A stretch of DNA of 63,122 bases from Muribaculaceae bacterium Isolate-013 (NCI) (lineage in GTDB: Bacteria > Bacteroidota > Bacteroidia > Bacteroidales > Muribaculaceae). The stretch covers positions 1 to 63,122 of the forward strand of contig SCEJ01000012.1 in NCBI GenBank assembly GCA_004102785.1, in the 5' to 3' direction. The position numbers and the translations under genes are program-made. Shown piece by piece: positions 27,839 through 36,701 of the stretch; position 1 is the stretch's first letter, and every line of letters starts with the position of its first letter. A model generated the notes under the pieces. The model worked only from the letters and a program-made list of their open reading frames with translations. It was not told the DNA's origin and did no database searches.

Positions 27839-29647
27839 TCAGGCGTACATAGCCTCGATTTCGTGGGCGTAGCGCGAGGCTATGACGGGGCGGCGGAGCT
27901 TCAGGGTGTTGGTGAGCTCGCCGGTCTCCATCGAGAATTCGCGGGGAAGGAGGGTGAATTTCTTTATTTTCTCGAACGAGGCAAGGCCTTCCTGCAAGGT
28001 TTCGATGCGCTGCTCTATGAGGCGGCGTATCTCGGAGTCGCGCACGAGCTCCTCGAGGTTGCGGTATTGTATCTTTTTCTTGCGGGCGTACTCCTTTACG
28101 GCTTCGATGGCGGGCACTATTATGGCGGTGACGAACTTGCGGTTGTCGCCGATCACGGCCACCTGCTCGATGTATTTGTCCTCGCCCAGGCGGCTTTCGA
28201 GCGCCTGCGGGGCGATGTATTTGCCGTTGGAGGTCTTGAAGAGGTCCTTGAGGCGCTCGGTGAGCACCAGTGCGCCCGAGGGGTCGAAGAATCCGGCGTC
28301 GCCGGTGCGGAACCATCCGTCGGGGGTGAATACGGCTTCGGTCTCGGCGGGTTTGTTGTAGTAGCCGCGCATCACCGTGGGGCCTTTGACGAGGATTTCG
28401 TTCTGCTCGCCGATGCGCACTTCCAGGCCTGGGAGCACGGTGCCGGTGGTGCCGATTTCATAGCCGGTATAGGGGTAGCAGCTCACTGTGGCGGTGGTCT
28501 CGCTGAGGCCGTAGCCGATTACCAGGGGCACACCCATGGAAAGGAAGAATTCGGTGATGTTGTTGCTAAGCGGAGCTCCGGCGGTGGGGAACATGTTGCC
28601 GCGGTCGATGCCCATGAGACGGCGCACTTTGGCGAAGACGCGCTTGTCGTAGAAGCGGTAGCGTGCCTCGAGTATGCGCGGCACGGGGATGCCTCGGCGC
28701 ACGTAGTCGAGGTTGCGGCGGCGCCCTATGCGGAGGGCGCGCGAGCACATCCAGCGGCTGAGCGGCTTCATGCGGCTCATCTTGTCCTGGATGGCGGCGT
28801 AGGCTTTCTCCCAGAAGCGTGGCACGGAGCACATGCATGTGGGGTTCACTTCGCGTATGGTGTGCTGTATCTCCCTTGGGTCGCGGTTAACGTAGACCTG
28901 CACTCCGGAGTCGAGACAGAAGAATGTCCATGCCTTCTCGAAGATGTGGCTCAGCGGGAGGAAGCACATCGAGGTGTCGGCGTCAGATATGGAGGTGAGG
29001 CGCCGGTGGTGCATCTCCATTGCGGCGTTGAAGCAACTGTGGGGGAGGATGGCGCCTTTGGGCTCGCCGGTGGTGCCTGAGGTGTAGAGGAGGGTTGCGA
29101 TGTCGTCGGGGGAGGCTGCGGCGGTGCGCCGGGCCACTTCGTCGCGGCATGCCTGCGAGGCTGCGCGCCCCAGGGCGAGGAAGTCGTCGAACGACATTGA
29201 GGTGGTGTCGTCGGCGTCGCGTGTGAATCTGTCGTAGACCACAATCTGGCGCAGGCGTGGATTGTCTTTCTGCACGCGCCGGCAGATGTGGTACTGTTCC
29301 TGCGAGCCGGCGAAGATGATTTCGGCGTCGGCGTCGCGCACGATGTATTCCACCTGCTCGGGCGATGAGGTGGCGTAGATCGACACGGGCACCACGCGGT
29401 TGGCGAATGCGGCCAGGTCGGTCACGATAATCTGTGCGAGGTTGGGCGAGAACACCGCGAGCTTGCTCTCCTCGGTGGCTCCGAGGGTTTCGAGGGCGCA
29501 TGCGGCGGCGCTGACGTCGTCGGCGAGCCGGTTCCAGCTAACGGGGAGCCATTGGCCGTTGTCGCTGCGGGTGAAAACTGCCGGGCGCGAGCCGTAGCGT
29601 GCGCTCTGGCGTTTTATAAGTGAAGTAAGAACGTTTTTTGTTACCAT
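27839..29647 (-). CDS. Long-chain acyl-CoA synthetase (AMP-forming)
   Basis: A 602-residue ANL-superfamily enzyme that activates fatty acids to acyl-CoA through acyl-AMP. Motifs: YTSGTTGEPKG near residue 186 (AMP-binding P-loop), GYGLSETTATVS near 362, GWFRTGDAGFFDPSG near 440, and KDLFKTSNGKYIAP near 465 (hinge). It most resembles the FadD15-like, AMP-binding proteins of Bacteroidales. The ATG at 29647 is chosen because the promoter's -7 element (29732-29739) overlaps the more upstream in-frame start. The gene stands downstream of the exopolysaccharide operon but has its own promoter. Confidence 0.92.
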   Translation of the reverse strand: MVTKNVLTSLIKRQSARYGSRPAVFTRSDNGQWLPVSWNRLADDVSAAACALETLGATEESKLAVFSPNLAQIIVTDLAAFANRVVPVSIYATSSPEQVEYIVRDADAEIIFAGSQEQYHICRRVQKDNPRLRQIVVYDRFTRDADDTTSMSFDDFLALGRAASQACRDEVARRTAAASPDDIATLLYTSGTTGEPKGAILPHSCFNAAMEMHHRRLTSISDADTSMCFLPLSHIFEKAWTFFCLDSGVQVYVNRDPREIQHTIREVNPTCMCSVPRFWEKAYAAIQDKMSRMKPLSRWMCSRALRIGRRRNLDYVRRGIPVPRILEARYRFYDKRVFAKVRRLMGIDRGNMFPTAGAPLSNNITEFFLSMGVPLVIGYGLSETTATVSCYPYTGYEIGTTGTVLPGLEVRIGEQNEILVKGPTVMRGYYNKPAETEAVFTPDGWFRTGDAGFFDPSGALVLTERLKDLFKTSNGKYIAPQALESRLGEDKYIEQVAVIGDNRKFVTAIIVPAIEAVKEYARKKKIQYRNLEELVRDSEIRRLIEQRIETLQEGLASFEKIKKFTLLPREFSMETGELTNTLKLRRPVIASRYAHEIEAMYA

Positions 29648-29731
29648 AAAAATCGTTTGGGCAGGGGCTTCTCCCTGATGTGATAACAATCGGGAACCCT
29701 GAAAATCACCCGTCAAGGGGCAAATTCGCCG

Positions 29732-29739
29732 CAAAGTTA
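29732..29739 (-). promoter_or_regulatory. -7 element of the acyl-CoA synthetase gene
   Basis: TAACTTTG on the minus strand (complement of 29732-29739). It lies about 85 bases before the chosen start. No clear TTG at -33. Confidence 0.6.
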
Positions 29740-29807
29740 GGGCAAAATCTCCGGTTTTATGGTGTGGGCGGCGGTCTAACTAATCTGCTGTTAACATTTA
29801 TTTGCAA

Positions 29808-31580
29808 TTAGTCGCGTGGTATGGTCTGCTCCCATGCGTTGCCGAGGATTATTTTGCGCGAGAGTGACACCATTGCCGTGTCGGCGGGCGCGGTCGTGTC
29901 GGCGGGGAGGGGACGGCTGCGCAGCAGCGAGTGGCCGAGGCCGCGCCAGGAGGCGCTGTCGAGGCGCCCGGTGAGGTCGAGCAGGGTGGGATAGAGGTCG
30001 ATCTGCCCGGCGGGGAGATCGCTTTTCAATTCGATGCCGGAGTTGAGGATGAGCAGCGGCACGGGGCGGTGTGCGAAATCTTCGCCTATCATCCGGTGGG
30101 GAGTGTGGTCGCCGGTGATAACTATCAGGGAGTTGTCGTAGAGCCCTTCGTCGCGCAGCCAGCCGAGGAATGATTTCAGTTCGTAGTCGAAGAGCGCCGT
30201 GTATTCGTGATGGCTGTACTCCTGGGCGCCCATTCCTCCCGGAGCTCCGCCGCTGAAGAGTCCCGGCGATTCGGAGGGTTTGTAGGGGCCGTGCATTCCC
30301 AGGGTGATTACCATGGCGAAGAATGGCTTCCGCAGGCGTGGAAGCTCGGCGCGTGCGCGTGCGAGAATCATGCTGTCGCGCTGAGCCGGGGGCACTACGT
30401 GGCCGTCGGGGGTCTGCATGGCCTTGTCGATGAGGCGTGTGAAGCCGTAGGAGCGGTTGGTGTCGTCGTGAAACCACAGTGCGCGGTTCTCGCCGATGAT
30501 TTCAATCGATTCGGCCGGGCGCAGCTCTCTGGCCAGCGAGGGGAAGGGGTGGCGTGCGGCCACCGACACCAGGGGCATGTCGTAGAGCGGGAGTATGCCG
30601 GTGTTGTATATGAACTGGCCGTCGGAGCTTTTGCCGGGCCCCACCTGCGAGTAGATCCGGGGGAAGGCGATTACCCCGGGGGCTGCCATGAGCGAGTCGA
30701 GGCAGGGGGTCACGCGGCGCCCGCCGAGGGTGCGGTCGAGACTCGAAGTGCTCAGCGACTCCACGAGTATGAAAATCAGGTTTTTATTGTGGTTCGCGCT
30801 GATGGCATCGGAAAGCTGTGCGGCCACTTCGGGGAGGAGCGCCGCGGGCTCGCGGCTCGCGGCGAGGAGAATCTCGCGCCGGTCTGCGTCGGTGAGCTCT
30901 ATATTCTCATTGATAGAGGCGTAGGTGATGTAGCCGCCGATGTAGCCGTGGCGCGATGTGTGGGTGAACACTGCCGTGCCGGGCATTGTGTAGGCCTTCC
31001 AGGCGTTCGACAGTGAGCGCTCGCCGGAGGGTAGGCTCTTGTAGGTGAGTTGCATGGCTTTTGCCGGGCCGGCAAGGCAGAGACACAGCAGGGCAGCCGT
31101 GACGGCGATTTTGCCGCGGACTGCAATTTGTCCCTCCCGGATAGATTTGCGGCGCCATATGAACACCGCCAGGGCGGCCGGCATGGGGAGAGCGATGAGG
31201 AGGTCGGTCCACTTCATTGCGGCGAGGGAGCATTCAACCAGGGTGTTGTCGACAGTCGATGCCATCAGGAAGTTGCGCGGAGGCATGATGTCGCCGAAAT
31301 AGGGGAAATACCAAGCGTTGACCAGAAGCGAGGCCGCCACGATGAATCCGGGCACCATTATCGTCCATCTCCACCGGCGCGGCAGAAAGATGTAGGGGAG
31401 GGTGAGGAGTGCGGCTTCGGAGAGGGCCGACACGAGGGCCGACACTATGCTGTATTCCATTCCGATGCGATTCCATGCGGCGCCGAACATCGCTGTGAGC
31501 ATTATAAAATAAACTGCTCCGAAATATAAGAAATCTAAAGGAGAATTACCCCTCCCTCTAATGATTGTTTTCTTTAACAT
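29808..31580 (-). CDS. LtaS-like sulfatase-fold membrane phosphotransferase
   Basis: A 590-residue protein with about five N-terminal membrane helices (residues 15-180) and an extracytoplasmic alkaline-phosphatase-fold domain. Motifs comparable to lipoteichoic acid synthase are LIFILVESLSTSS (metal-binding Glu), SQVGPGKSSDGQF, TLGMHGPY and VITGDHTPH. In LtaS the nucleophile is the Thr of GKTSD; here the same position is Ser. It probably transfers phospho-alcohol groups (for example phosphoethanolamine or phosphoglycerol) to surface glycans. It is the last gene of the exopolysaccharide operon, 21 bases after the glycosyltransferase. Confidence 0.82.
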   Translation of the reverse strand: MLKKTIIRGRGNSPLDFLYFGAVYFIMLTAMFGAAWNRIGMEYSIVSALVSALSEAALLTLPYIFLPRRWRWTIMVPGFIVAASLLVNAWYFPYFGDIMPPRNFLMASTVDNTLVECSLAAMKWTDLLIALPMPAALAVFIWRRKSIREGQIAVRGKIAVTAALLCLCLAGPAKAMQLTYKSLPSGERSLSNAWKAYTMPGTAVFTHTSRHGYIGGYITYASINENIELTDADRREILLAASREPAALLPEVAAQLSDAISANHNKNLIFILVESLSTSSLDRTLGGRRVTPCLDSLMAAPGVIAFPRIYSQVGPGKSSDGQFIYNTGILPLYDMPLVSVAARHPFPSLARELRPAESIEIIGENRALWFHDDTNRSYGFTRLIDKAMQTPDGHVVPPAQRDSMILARARAELPRLRKPFFAMVITLGMHGPYKPSESPGLFSGGAPGGMGAQEYSHHEYTALFDYELKSFLGWLRDEGLYDNSLIVITGDHTPHRMIGEDFAHRPVPLLILNSGIELKSDLPAGQIDLYPTLLDLTGRLDSASWRGLGHSLLRSRPLPADTTAPADTAMVSLSRKIILGNAWEQTIPRD

Positions 31581-31601
31581 CTCTGCTGTTTGTTTTGAAT
31601 A

Positions 31602-32648
31602 TTATAAACCGGAATAGGCGCGCTGATAGGCGTCGGCCATGGCCGGGAGCGAGTAAAGGCTCATGGCGTATTGGCGGGCCGGTGCGGCCAGTGAATGGGC
31701 CGCGGCATATCCGGCATGGATCTGGCGCAGAGTGCCGGCCAGAGAGCGGGCGTCGCCGTAGGCGAAAGTGCGGGCCAGTTCGCCGTGGTGTGTGATTTCA
31801 AAGGGGGCGCCGCGGTCGGGCACCACCACGGGGAGCCCTGCGGCCATCCCCTCTATTACTGCCAGGCCGAACCCTTCGATGCGGGAGGGGTGGATCATCA
31901 GATCGTAAGTGGCAAGGCGACGGTAGGTGTCGCGGCGGGAAAGGCTCCCGGCGAATGATACTTGTGGAAGCACCCCTTCGTTGCGGGCGAGCTCTTCGAG
32001 CTGCTGTCGCCCGGAGCCGTCGCCGATAAACTCGGCGCTGATGTTGCTGATGCCTTCGCGGGCAAGGATGCCGAGGGCGCGGATGAGGAGGTCCTGCCCC
32101 TTGATTTCGGGGAAGAGGCGTCCGAGCTGCACAATTCTGAGGGTATCGCCGAATGCCGGAGTGTCGGGGCGTCGGCTCACAGCCTCGAAGTCGATGGAGT
32201 TGTGTATCACCTCGATGTCAGCCCCGGGGTGCCGGGCGAGCGCTTCCTCCCTGACGGTAGGGCTGATGGCGGCCAGACGCACGGCTCCGCGCCCCAGCCG
32301 GAGGTCGATGCCGGTGGTGTGGAGCGTGCAGATGAGCCTGCGGCGCAGCGGCGGTAGAATCATGCCGGCTATGCCGATGTTGTGCAGATGCACGGCGTCG
32401 GGCCGGCGTCGGGCGAGGATGGCGTTGAGGCGCATCACCGGCAGGGGGTTGCGCGAGCCGGGGCGTCGCCCTATGAGTATGCGGTGTACGGCCGGAAGGA
32501 GGGTGGCGAGCAGCGCCGGGTCAACGTCGGAGTTGACCGCCAGGAGCGTAACGTCGTGGCCTCGGCGCGCCTGTTCGTTGGCGAGGTCGACCACAAGGGT
32601 CTCCGAGCCTCCCATCCTGAAACCGAAAAAGCAATGGAATATTTTCAT
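31602..32648 (-). CDS. Glycosyltransferase family 4
   Basis: A 348-residue GT-B enzyme. The N-terminus KIFHCFFGFRMGGSETLVVDLA has the acceptor-side Gly-rich loop, VQLGRLFPEIKGQDLLIRA near residue 185 begins the donor domain, and HPSRIEGFGLAVIEGMAAG near 264 contains the nucleotide-sugar EX7E motif. The start at 32648 matches the family N-terminus; an ATG at 32669 overlapping the upstream stop (ATGA) would add seven residues and is also credible. It probably adds one sugar to the exopolysaccharide repeat unit; donor and linkage cannot be told. Confidence 0.88.
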   Translation of the reverse strand: MKIFHCFFGFRMGGSETLVVDLANEQARRGHDVTLLAVNSDVDPALLATLLPAVHRILIGRRPGSRNPLPVMRLNAILARRRPDAVHLHNIGIAGMILPPLRRRLICTLHTTGIDLRLGRGAVRLAAISPTVREEALARHPGADIEVIHNSIDFEAVSRRPDTPAFGDTLRIVQLGRLFPEIKGQDLLIRALGILAREGISNISAEFIGDGSGRQQLEELARNEGVLPQVSFAGSLSRRDTYRRLATYDLMIHPSRIEGFGLAVIEGMAAGLPVVVPDRGAPFEITHHGELARTFAYGDARSLAGTLRQIHAGYAAAHSLAAPARQYAMSLYSLPAMADAYQRAYSGL

Positions 32649-32665
32649 GTGCCCAAGTGTGTGAT

Positions 32666-34162
32666 TCATGAATCCGGCTCTCCGGTTGTGGTGGCCGAGC
32701 TGATACGCTCGCGCATAAGCCGTTCGTTGCGCAAGGCTATGTTGGTGGGGCGCCCGGGGTCCTGGAGCAGTATTCCGCCGAACACGGTTGCAGCGATGAG
32801 CTGGCCCTGTGACATGCTCATGGCGGTGTATCCTCCGATGCCGAACCATATCATCACCAGCATTACCGTGAGGAAGCATTTTGCCATGGGTCTGCGGCGC
32901 ACTATCAGCCATAGGAGCAGAAGCCAGGTGAAATGCATGGCCACTCCGAAATATCCGGAGTTGAGAAATAGCTGCACTCCGGAAATCTCCACTCCGGTGG
33001 CAATCTCGTTGGCTTTCTGCACATCGGAATAGAAGGGGTTGTAGACAAAGAATAGCTGGTTGGTGGTTTCATCGGGGTGAAGGTATCCGAATCCGAACCA
33101 TTCCATGTCGAGGTCGTAGAGCAGTTCGAGCTTGGGGAGGGCCTGGGCCATTCGTCCGGTGCCGAGCTCGGCGATATCCTCCTCGTCCTGCGCCTGCTCG
33201 ATTGAGAAAAGCTGGTCGACCTGCTGGCGCACGCGCAGCACGCTCGTGTCTCCCCCGCCCGATATGGCCGAGTCAACGCCGTAGAGGGCTATGAAGAAGA
33301 GTGAGCCGGAGAGGATGTACTTGCCGTATTTCCGGAAAGATCCCTGAGCCACCACGAAGCCGAAAATCAGCCCGGTAAGCACCGTGAAGGTCTGTGTGGC
33401 GGCGATGGCGCCCAGCAGCGGAATCCACACCCACCGCGGCATTTTCCAGCCGTTGGCCATGGGGTAAATCAGCAGGGCCAGCAGATATAGCCCCGGCGGG
33501 CGCTGGCGCAGCAGGCGGAAGGTAAAGGGGGCCATGTCGGGGTCCCACAACGGTTCGCCATGGGCGCCCGGGAGCAGGAAGTAACCTCCGATTATAAAGA
33601 AGTCGAGACAGTAGAAGATGCAGATTATAACGCAGTAGGGGAAGAGCCGGCGGAAAAACTCGTTGAAGCTGAACCGCTCCCCCGAGAAAATCAGAAGCAC
33701 TGCTATAAAGAAAAGGAAATATAGCTGCTGGATGAGAATGGGCAACTGATGCCCCATCGGCTCAAGGCTCTTTTTCGCCACGATAAGGAGGGAGACGGCA
33801 TAGAAGGCCATGGCCAGGAGCGACTTGCGCAATATCGGCGTTTTTTTCAGTATAATTATCCCGATAAGCGCCGTGAGGATGACAATCATAGCGCGCGCTA
33901 CGGGCATGTGTCCGTAGAACTGGTATCCGCCCAGGAAGATGAGCGACATTATGACGGTGTCGTAGCGGCTTGCCTTCCAGGTGTATATGAGTAGCGCGAA
34001 AATGATGAGGACCACCGGGTAGACGCTCAGACCGAAGAGCGACATGCACAGTAGAAAGAATAGCGGCAGGCGTGCCGTGGCCCAGGTGAAGGTGAATATC
34101 TTGTCGTTATCCTCCTCCACAGCGCCCTGCGGCCTGGTGTCTATGGCTTGTGTCTGCTGCAA
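32666..34162 (-). CDS. Polysaccharide polymerase/O-antigen ligase-like membrane protein
   Basis: A 498-residue protein with about eleven to twelve hydrophobic segments and a large periplasmic loop near residues 305-390 rich in charged and Tyr/Phe residues (QVDQLFSIEQAQDEEDIAEL). This is the layout of Wzy polymerases and WaaL ligases, which share little sequence. Its place between the BY-kinase and a glycosyltransferase supports a role as the polymerase of the exopolysaccharide. The 3' end overlaps a possible start of the glycosyltransferase. Confidence 0.75.
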   Translation of the reverse strand: MQQTQAIDTRPQGAVEEDNDKIFTFTWATARLPLFFLLCMSLFGLSVYPVVLIIFALLIYTWKASRYDTVIMSLIFLGGYQFYGHMPVARAMIVILTALIGIIILKKTPILRKSLLAMAFYAVSLLIVAKKSLEPMGHQLPILIQQLYFLFFIAVLLIFSGERFSFNEFFRRLFPYCVIICIFYCLDFFIIGGYFLLPGAHGEPLWDPDMAPFTFRLLRQRPPGLYLLALLIYPMANGWKMPRWVWIPLLGAIAATQTFTVLTGLIFGFVVAQGSFRKYGKYILSGSLFFIALYGVDSAISGGGDTSVLRVRQQVDQLFSIEQAQDEEDIAELGTGRMAQALPKLELLYDLDMEWFGFGYLHPDETTNQLFFVYNPFYSDVQKANEIATGVEISGVQLFLNSGYFGVAMHFTWLLLLWLIVRRRPMAKCFLTVMLVMIWFGIGGYTAMSMSQGQLIAATVFGGILLQDPGRPTNIALRNERLMRERISSATTTGEPDS

Positions 34163-34197
34163 ATGATGTGAAATCTACGGGTTTGATGATTGAGGCT

Positions 34198-34271
34198 GTA
34201 GGGTCGCGACCTGTCGCGACCGCACATCGGAAAACCGCCGGATTCCACCCGGAGAGCGGTCGCGACCCTAC
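34198..34271. repeat. REP-like inverted repeat in the exopolysaccharide operon
   Basis: GTAGGGTCGCGACC (34198-34211) is the exact complement of GGTCGCGACCCTAC (34258-34271). Between them lies a second GTCGCGACCGC copy and CCGGATTCCAC, a motif also found before icd. The element fills the gap between the polymerase and BY-kinase genes, which are otherwise in one operon. Confidence 0.75.
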
Positions 34272-34304
34272 GGCCGGGGTTCATTCCGGGTGCCCTCCCT
34301 CCCC

Positions 34305-36665
34305 TTATTTATGGCCGAACAGGGAGCGGCGCGCTTTTTTGTTGCCGGAGTAGGTGTAGGTGCGTCCGGCCGCGGCCTCGGTGCCGTTGACCACCACGCC
34401 CGGGCGCGGCAGGCGCTGCTCGGCATAGATGGAGTTGAGGGTGTCGATGTCGCTCTTTTCGGTGACGTTGAGGCGGGTCACATAGATTGTGGCGTCGGCC
34501 ACATGCGCCAGGGTGAAGGTGTCGCTCACCAGACCCAGGGGCGCGGAGTCGACCACGATGTAGTCGTAGTCGCGGCGCAGTTCGGCGAAGAGCTCGGTCA
34601 CGCGCTTGCTCAGCAGCAGCTCGGCGGGGTTGGGAAGAATGGGGCCTGCGAGCACCACGTCGAGGGTGTCGATGCCCGCCGGAGCTGTGTTTATGATGTC
34701 GGAGGCCCGCAGTTCGGAGTCGACAAGGTAGTTGGTGAGTCCGCTCGGATTGTCGATGCCAAGGTCCTCGCCCAGGCGCGGACGGCGGATATCCATCCCC
34801 ACCAGAGCCACTCGCTTGCCGGTCATGGCCAGGGCGGCTGCGGTGTTTATGGCGATGAATGTCTTCCCTTCGCCCGAGCGCGAGGAGGTGACGAGCACCA
34901 CCTTCTGGTCGCGGCCGTTGAGCACGAACTGGAGGTTGGTGCGTATCAGTCGGAAGAGTTCCACGGCGGGGGTGTTGTTGCCGGGGGTCACCACGAGGGT
35001 CTTTCCTTCGCGCGACTGGCAAATTTCGCCTAGCACGGGCACTTTGGTGTTCTTGTCGATTTCCTCGCGTTCCACCACCTTGGTGCGGAAGAGCCCCATG
35101 ATGTATATGCCTACCATAGGGATAAGGAGGCCGAAGAGGAGGGCTATGGCCATGATCATCTTCGACGAGAGGCTCAGCGAGTCGCGCATGGTGTATGCCT
35201 CGTCGATGATGCGTCCGCGTGGATTGGTGTCGGCAAGGAGCAGGGCTGTGGCCTCGCGTTTCTGGAGGAGGAAAGAGTAGAGCGCGTTGAGCAACTGGCG
35301 GTCACGGCTGATGTTGAGGAACTGGCGCTCCTGCTCGGGGAATTTGCCGAGCGAGCCCTGGGCCTCGCCCAACTGGCGGCGCAGTTCGCGCACGGAGACT
35401 TCAGCACCTTCGGCCACCTTGTTCATCGTCACGATTATGTTGGCGCGGAGGGCGTCGAGCTGGTCGGATATTTTCTGGAGGGCTACATTCGATGTCTTGG
35501 CCGTGGATGCTATCTGCATCCGTTCGAGCACGAGTTTGTTGTATGTGCCCACCAGTTCGTTGAGGCCGTTGTTGGCGTTGGGGTTGTTGGCCGTCGATAC
35601 GTTCTGATAGGGCACCAGGGCGTACTCGTTGCCCGGTGTGTTGAGAAACTCACGTGCCATCTTCATGATTTCCAACTGGGTCTCGGCCTGGAAAAGCTCG
35701 TTGGCCACGGTGCCTTTGAGGGTCATGTTGTATTCGGCCTCGGCGTAGACGTCGGCCAGGCCGTTGTGCTCCTTGAATTCGCGCGTGGTCTCGTCGTTCT
35801 CGCGTATCTGTCCGAGCAGCAGGTTTATGCGGTCGTCGAGGAAGCGGATTGTCTGCTCGCTGCGGCGGTTTTTGTGCTCGAGTCCCTGCTCGTTGTAGCG
35901 TGATATGATGGTGTTGATGAGTTTCTTTCCGAATTCGGGGTTCTCGGTCTCGTAGGTTATCGAGATTACTTTGGTGTTTTTCTGGGCCACGCCGGTCTGC
36001 ACTTCGGCCGAGAGGTCCTCGGCGGCGCTGTCGTAGTTGTTTACGTTGACGTAGAGCGTTATTTCAGGCTCGGCGGGGTTGTAGAATTTGGTGGGGGCGA
36101 GGATGAACCGGCCGTAGCGGGTGTCGATTGTCAGGGGGAGGGTCTGGTTATCCTTGTCGAAGAGCACGGCCTTCTCGCGTAGGTCTTTCATTTTCACCTT
36201 CATCTTCCCTTTGTCGTTGACCTCGATTTTGAAGTTGATGGCGTGGCGGGTGGTGTCGGCGTATCCGGCCGGTGTCACCACCTCGATGGGGGAGTCGCCG
36301 TGGAGGGGGGTGCCCAGGCGTATGCCGTCACGGCGTATGTACCATTTGTCGAGTCCGAGGTCCTTCGCCACCCCTTTGAAGAGGTTGTGCGACGACACGA
36401 GGAACACCTCCTCGTCAACGCCGTTGCCGCCGGAGAACATCGAGGAGAAGTCGAAGCTCATTTCGGGCGAGCCTCCGCTGCCCCCTTTGTCGTCGTCCTC
36501 GATAAGGATTGTTGCAGTCACGGCGTATATGTCCTTCTTCCTCGACACGAAGAAGAGGCCGATGAGGCCGCAAACGAAGAGCGAAATGACGAACCAGTAC
36601 CAGTGGCGGCGGTAGTCGCGTATCAGCGCGCGCACGTCCATTATGTCGGAGGTCTTGTTTTCCAA
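34305..36665 (-). CDS. Exopolysaccharide chain-length regulator and tyrosine autokinase (BY-kinase)
   Basis: A 786-residue Wzc-like protein that controls chain length and export with the Wza-type channel. An N-terminal Wzz domain is framed by two membrane helices (residues 20-42 and near 520-545); a coiled-coil periplasmic region lies between (about 270-420). The cytosolic kinase has Walker A SSRSGEGKTFIA near 600, Walker A' ALVGMDIRRPRLGED and Walker B YDYIVVDSAP. The C-terminal tail carries only two tyrosines (RTYTYSG), fewer than the usual cluster, so autophosphorylation may be limited. It follows the wza-like gene by 36 bases. Confidence 0.93.
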   Translation of the reverse strand: MENKTSDIMDVRALIRDYRRHWYWFVISLFVCGLIGLFFVSRKKDIYAVTATILIEDDDKGGSGGSPEMSFDFSSMFSGGNGVDEEVFLVSSHNLFKGVAKDLGLDKWYIRRDGIRLGTPLHGDSPIEVVTPAGYADTTRHAINFKIEVNDKGKMKVKMKDLREKAVLFDKDNQTLPLTIDTRYGRFILAPTKFYNPAEPEITLYVNVNNYDSAAEDLSAEVQTGVAQKNTKVISITYETENPEFGKKLINTIISRYNEQGLEHKNRRSEQTIRFLDDRINLLLGQIRENDETTREFKEHNGLADVYAEAEYNMTLKGTVANELFQAETQLEIMKMAREFLNTPGNEYALVPYQNVSTANNPNANNGLNELVGTYNKLVLERMQIASTAKTSNVALQKISDQLDALRANIIVTMNKVAEGAEVSVRELRRQLGEAQGSLGKFPEQERQFLNISRDRQLLNALYSFLLQKREATALLLADTNPRGRIIDEAYTMRDSLSLSSKMIMAIALLFGLLIPMVGIYIMGLFRTKVVEREEIDKNTKVPVLGEICQSREGKTLVVTPGNNTPAVELFRLIRTNLQFVLNGRDQKVVLVTSSRSGEGKTFIAINTAAALAMTGKRVALVGMDIRRPRLGEDLGIDNPSGLTNYLVDSELRASDIINTAPAGIDTLDVVLAGPILPNPAELLLSKRVTELFAELRRDYDYIVVDSAPLGLVSDTFTLAHVADATIYVTRLNVTEKSDIDTLNSIYAEQRLPRPGVVVNGTEAAAGRTYTYSGNKKARRSLFGHK

Positions 36666-36701
36666 AGTCTGTACTTTATAATAGGTGGCGTAATGTGTGG
36701 T

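Noticed and set aside
27722-29080. Plus-strand open frame of 452 codons opposite the acyl-CoA synthetase
   Set aside because: It begins inside a terminator and lies fully antisense to a gene with clear AMP-binding motifs.
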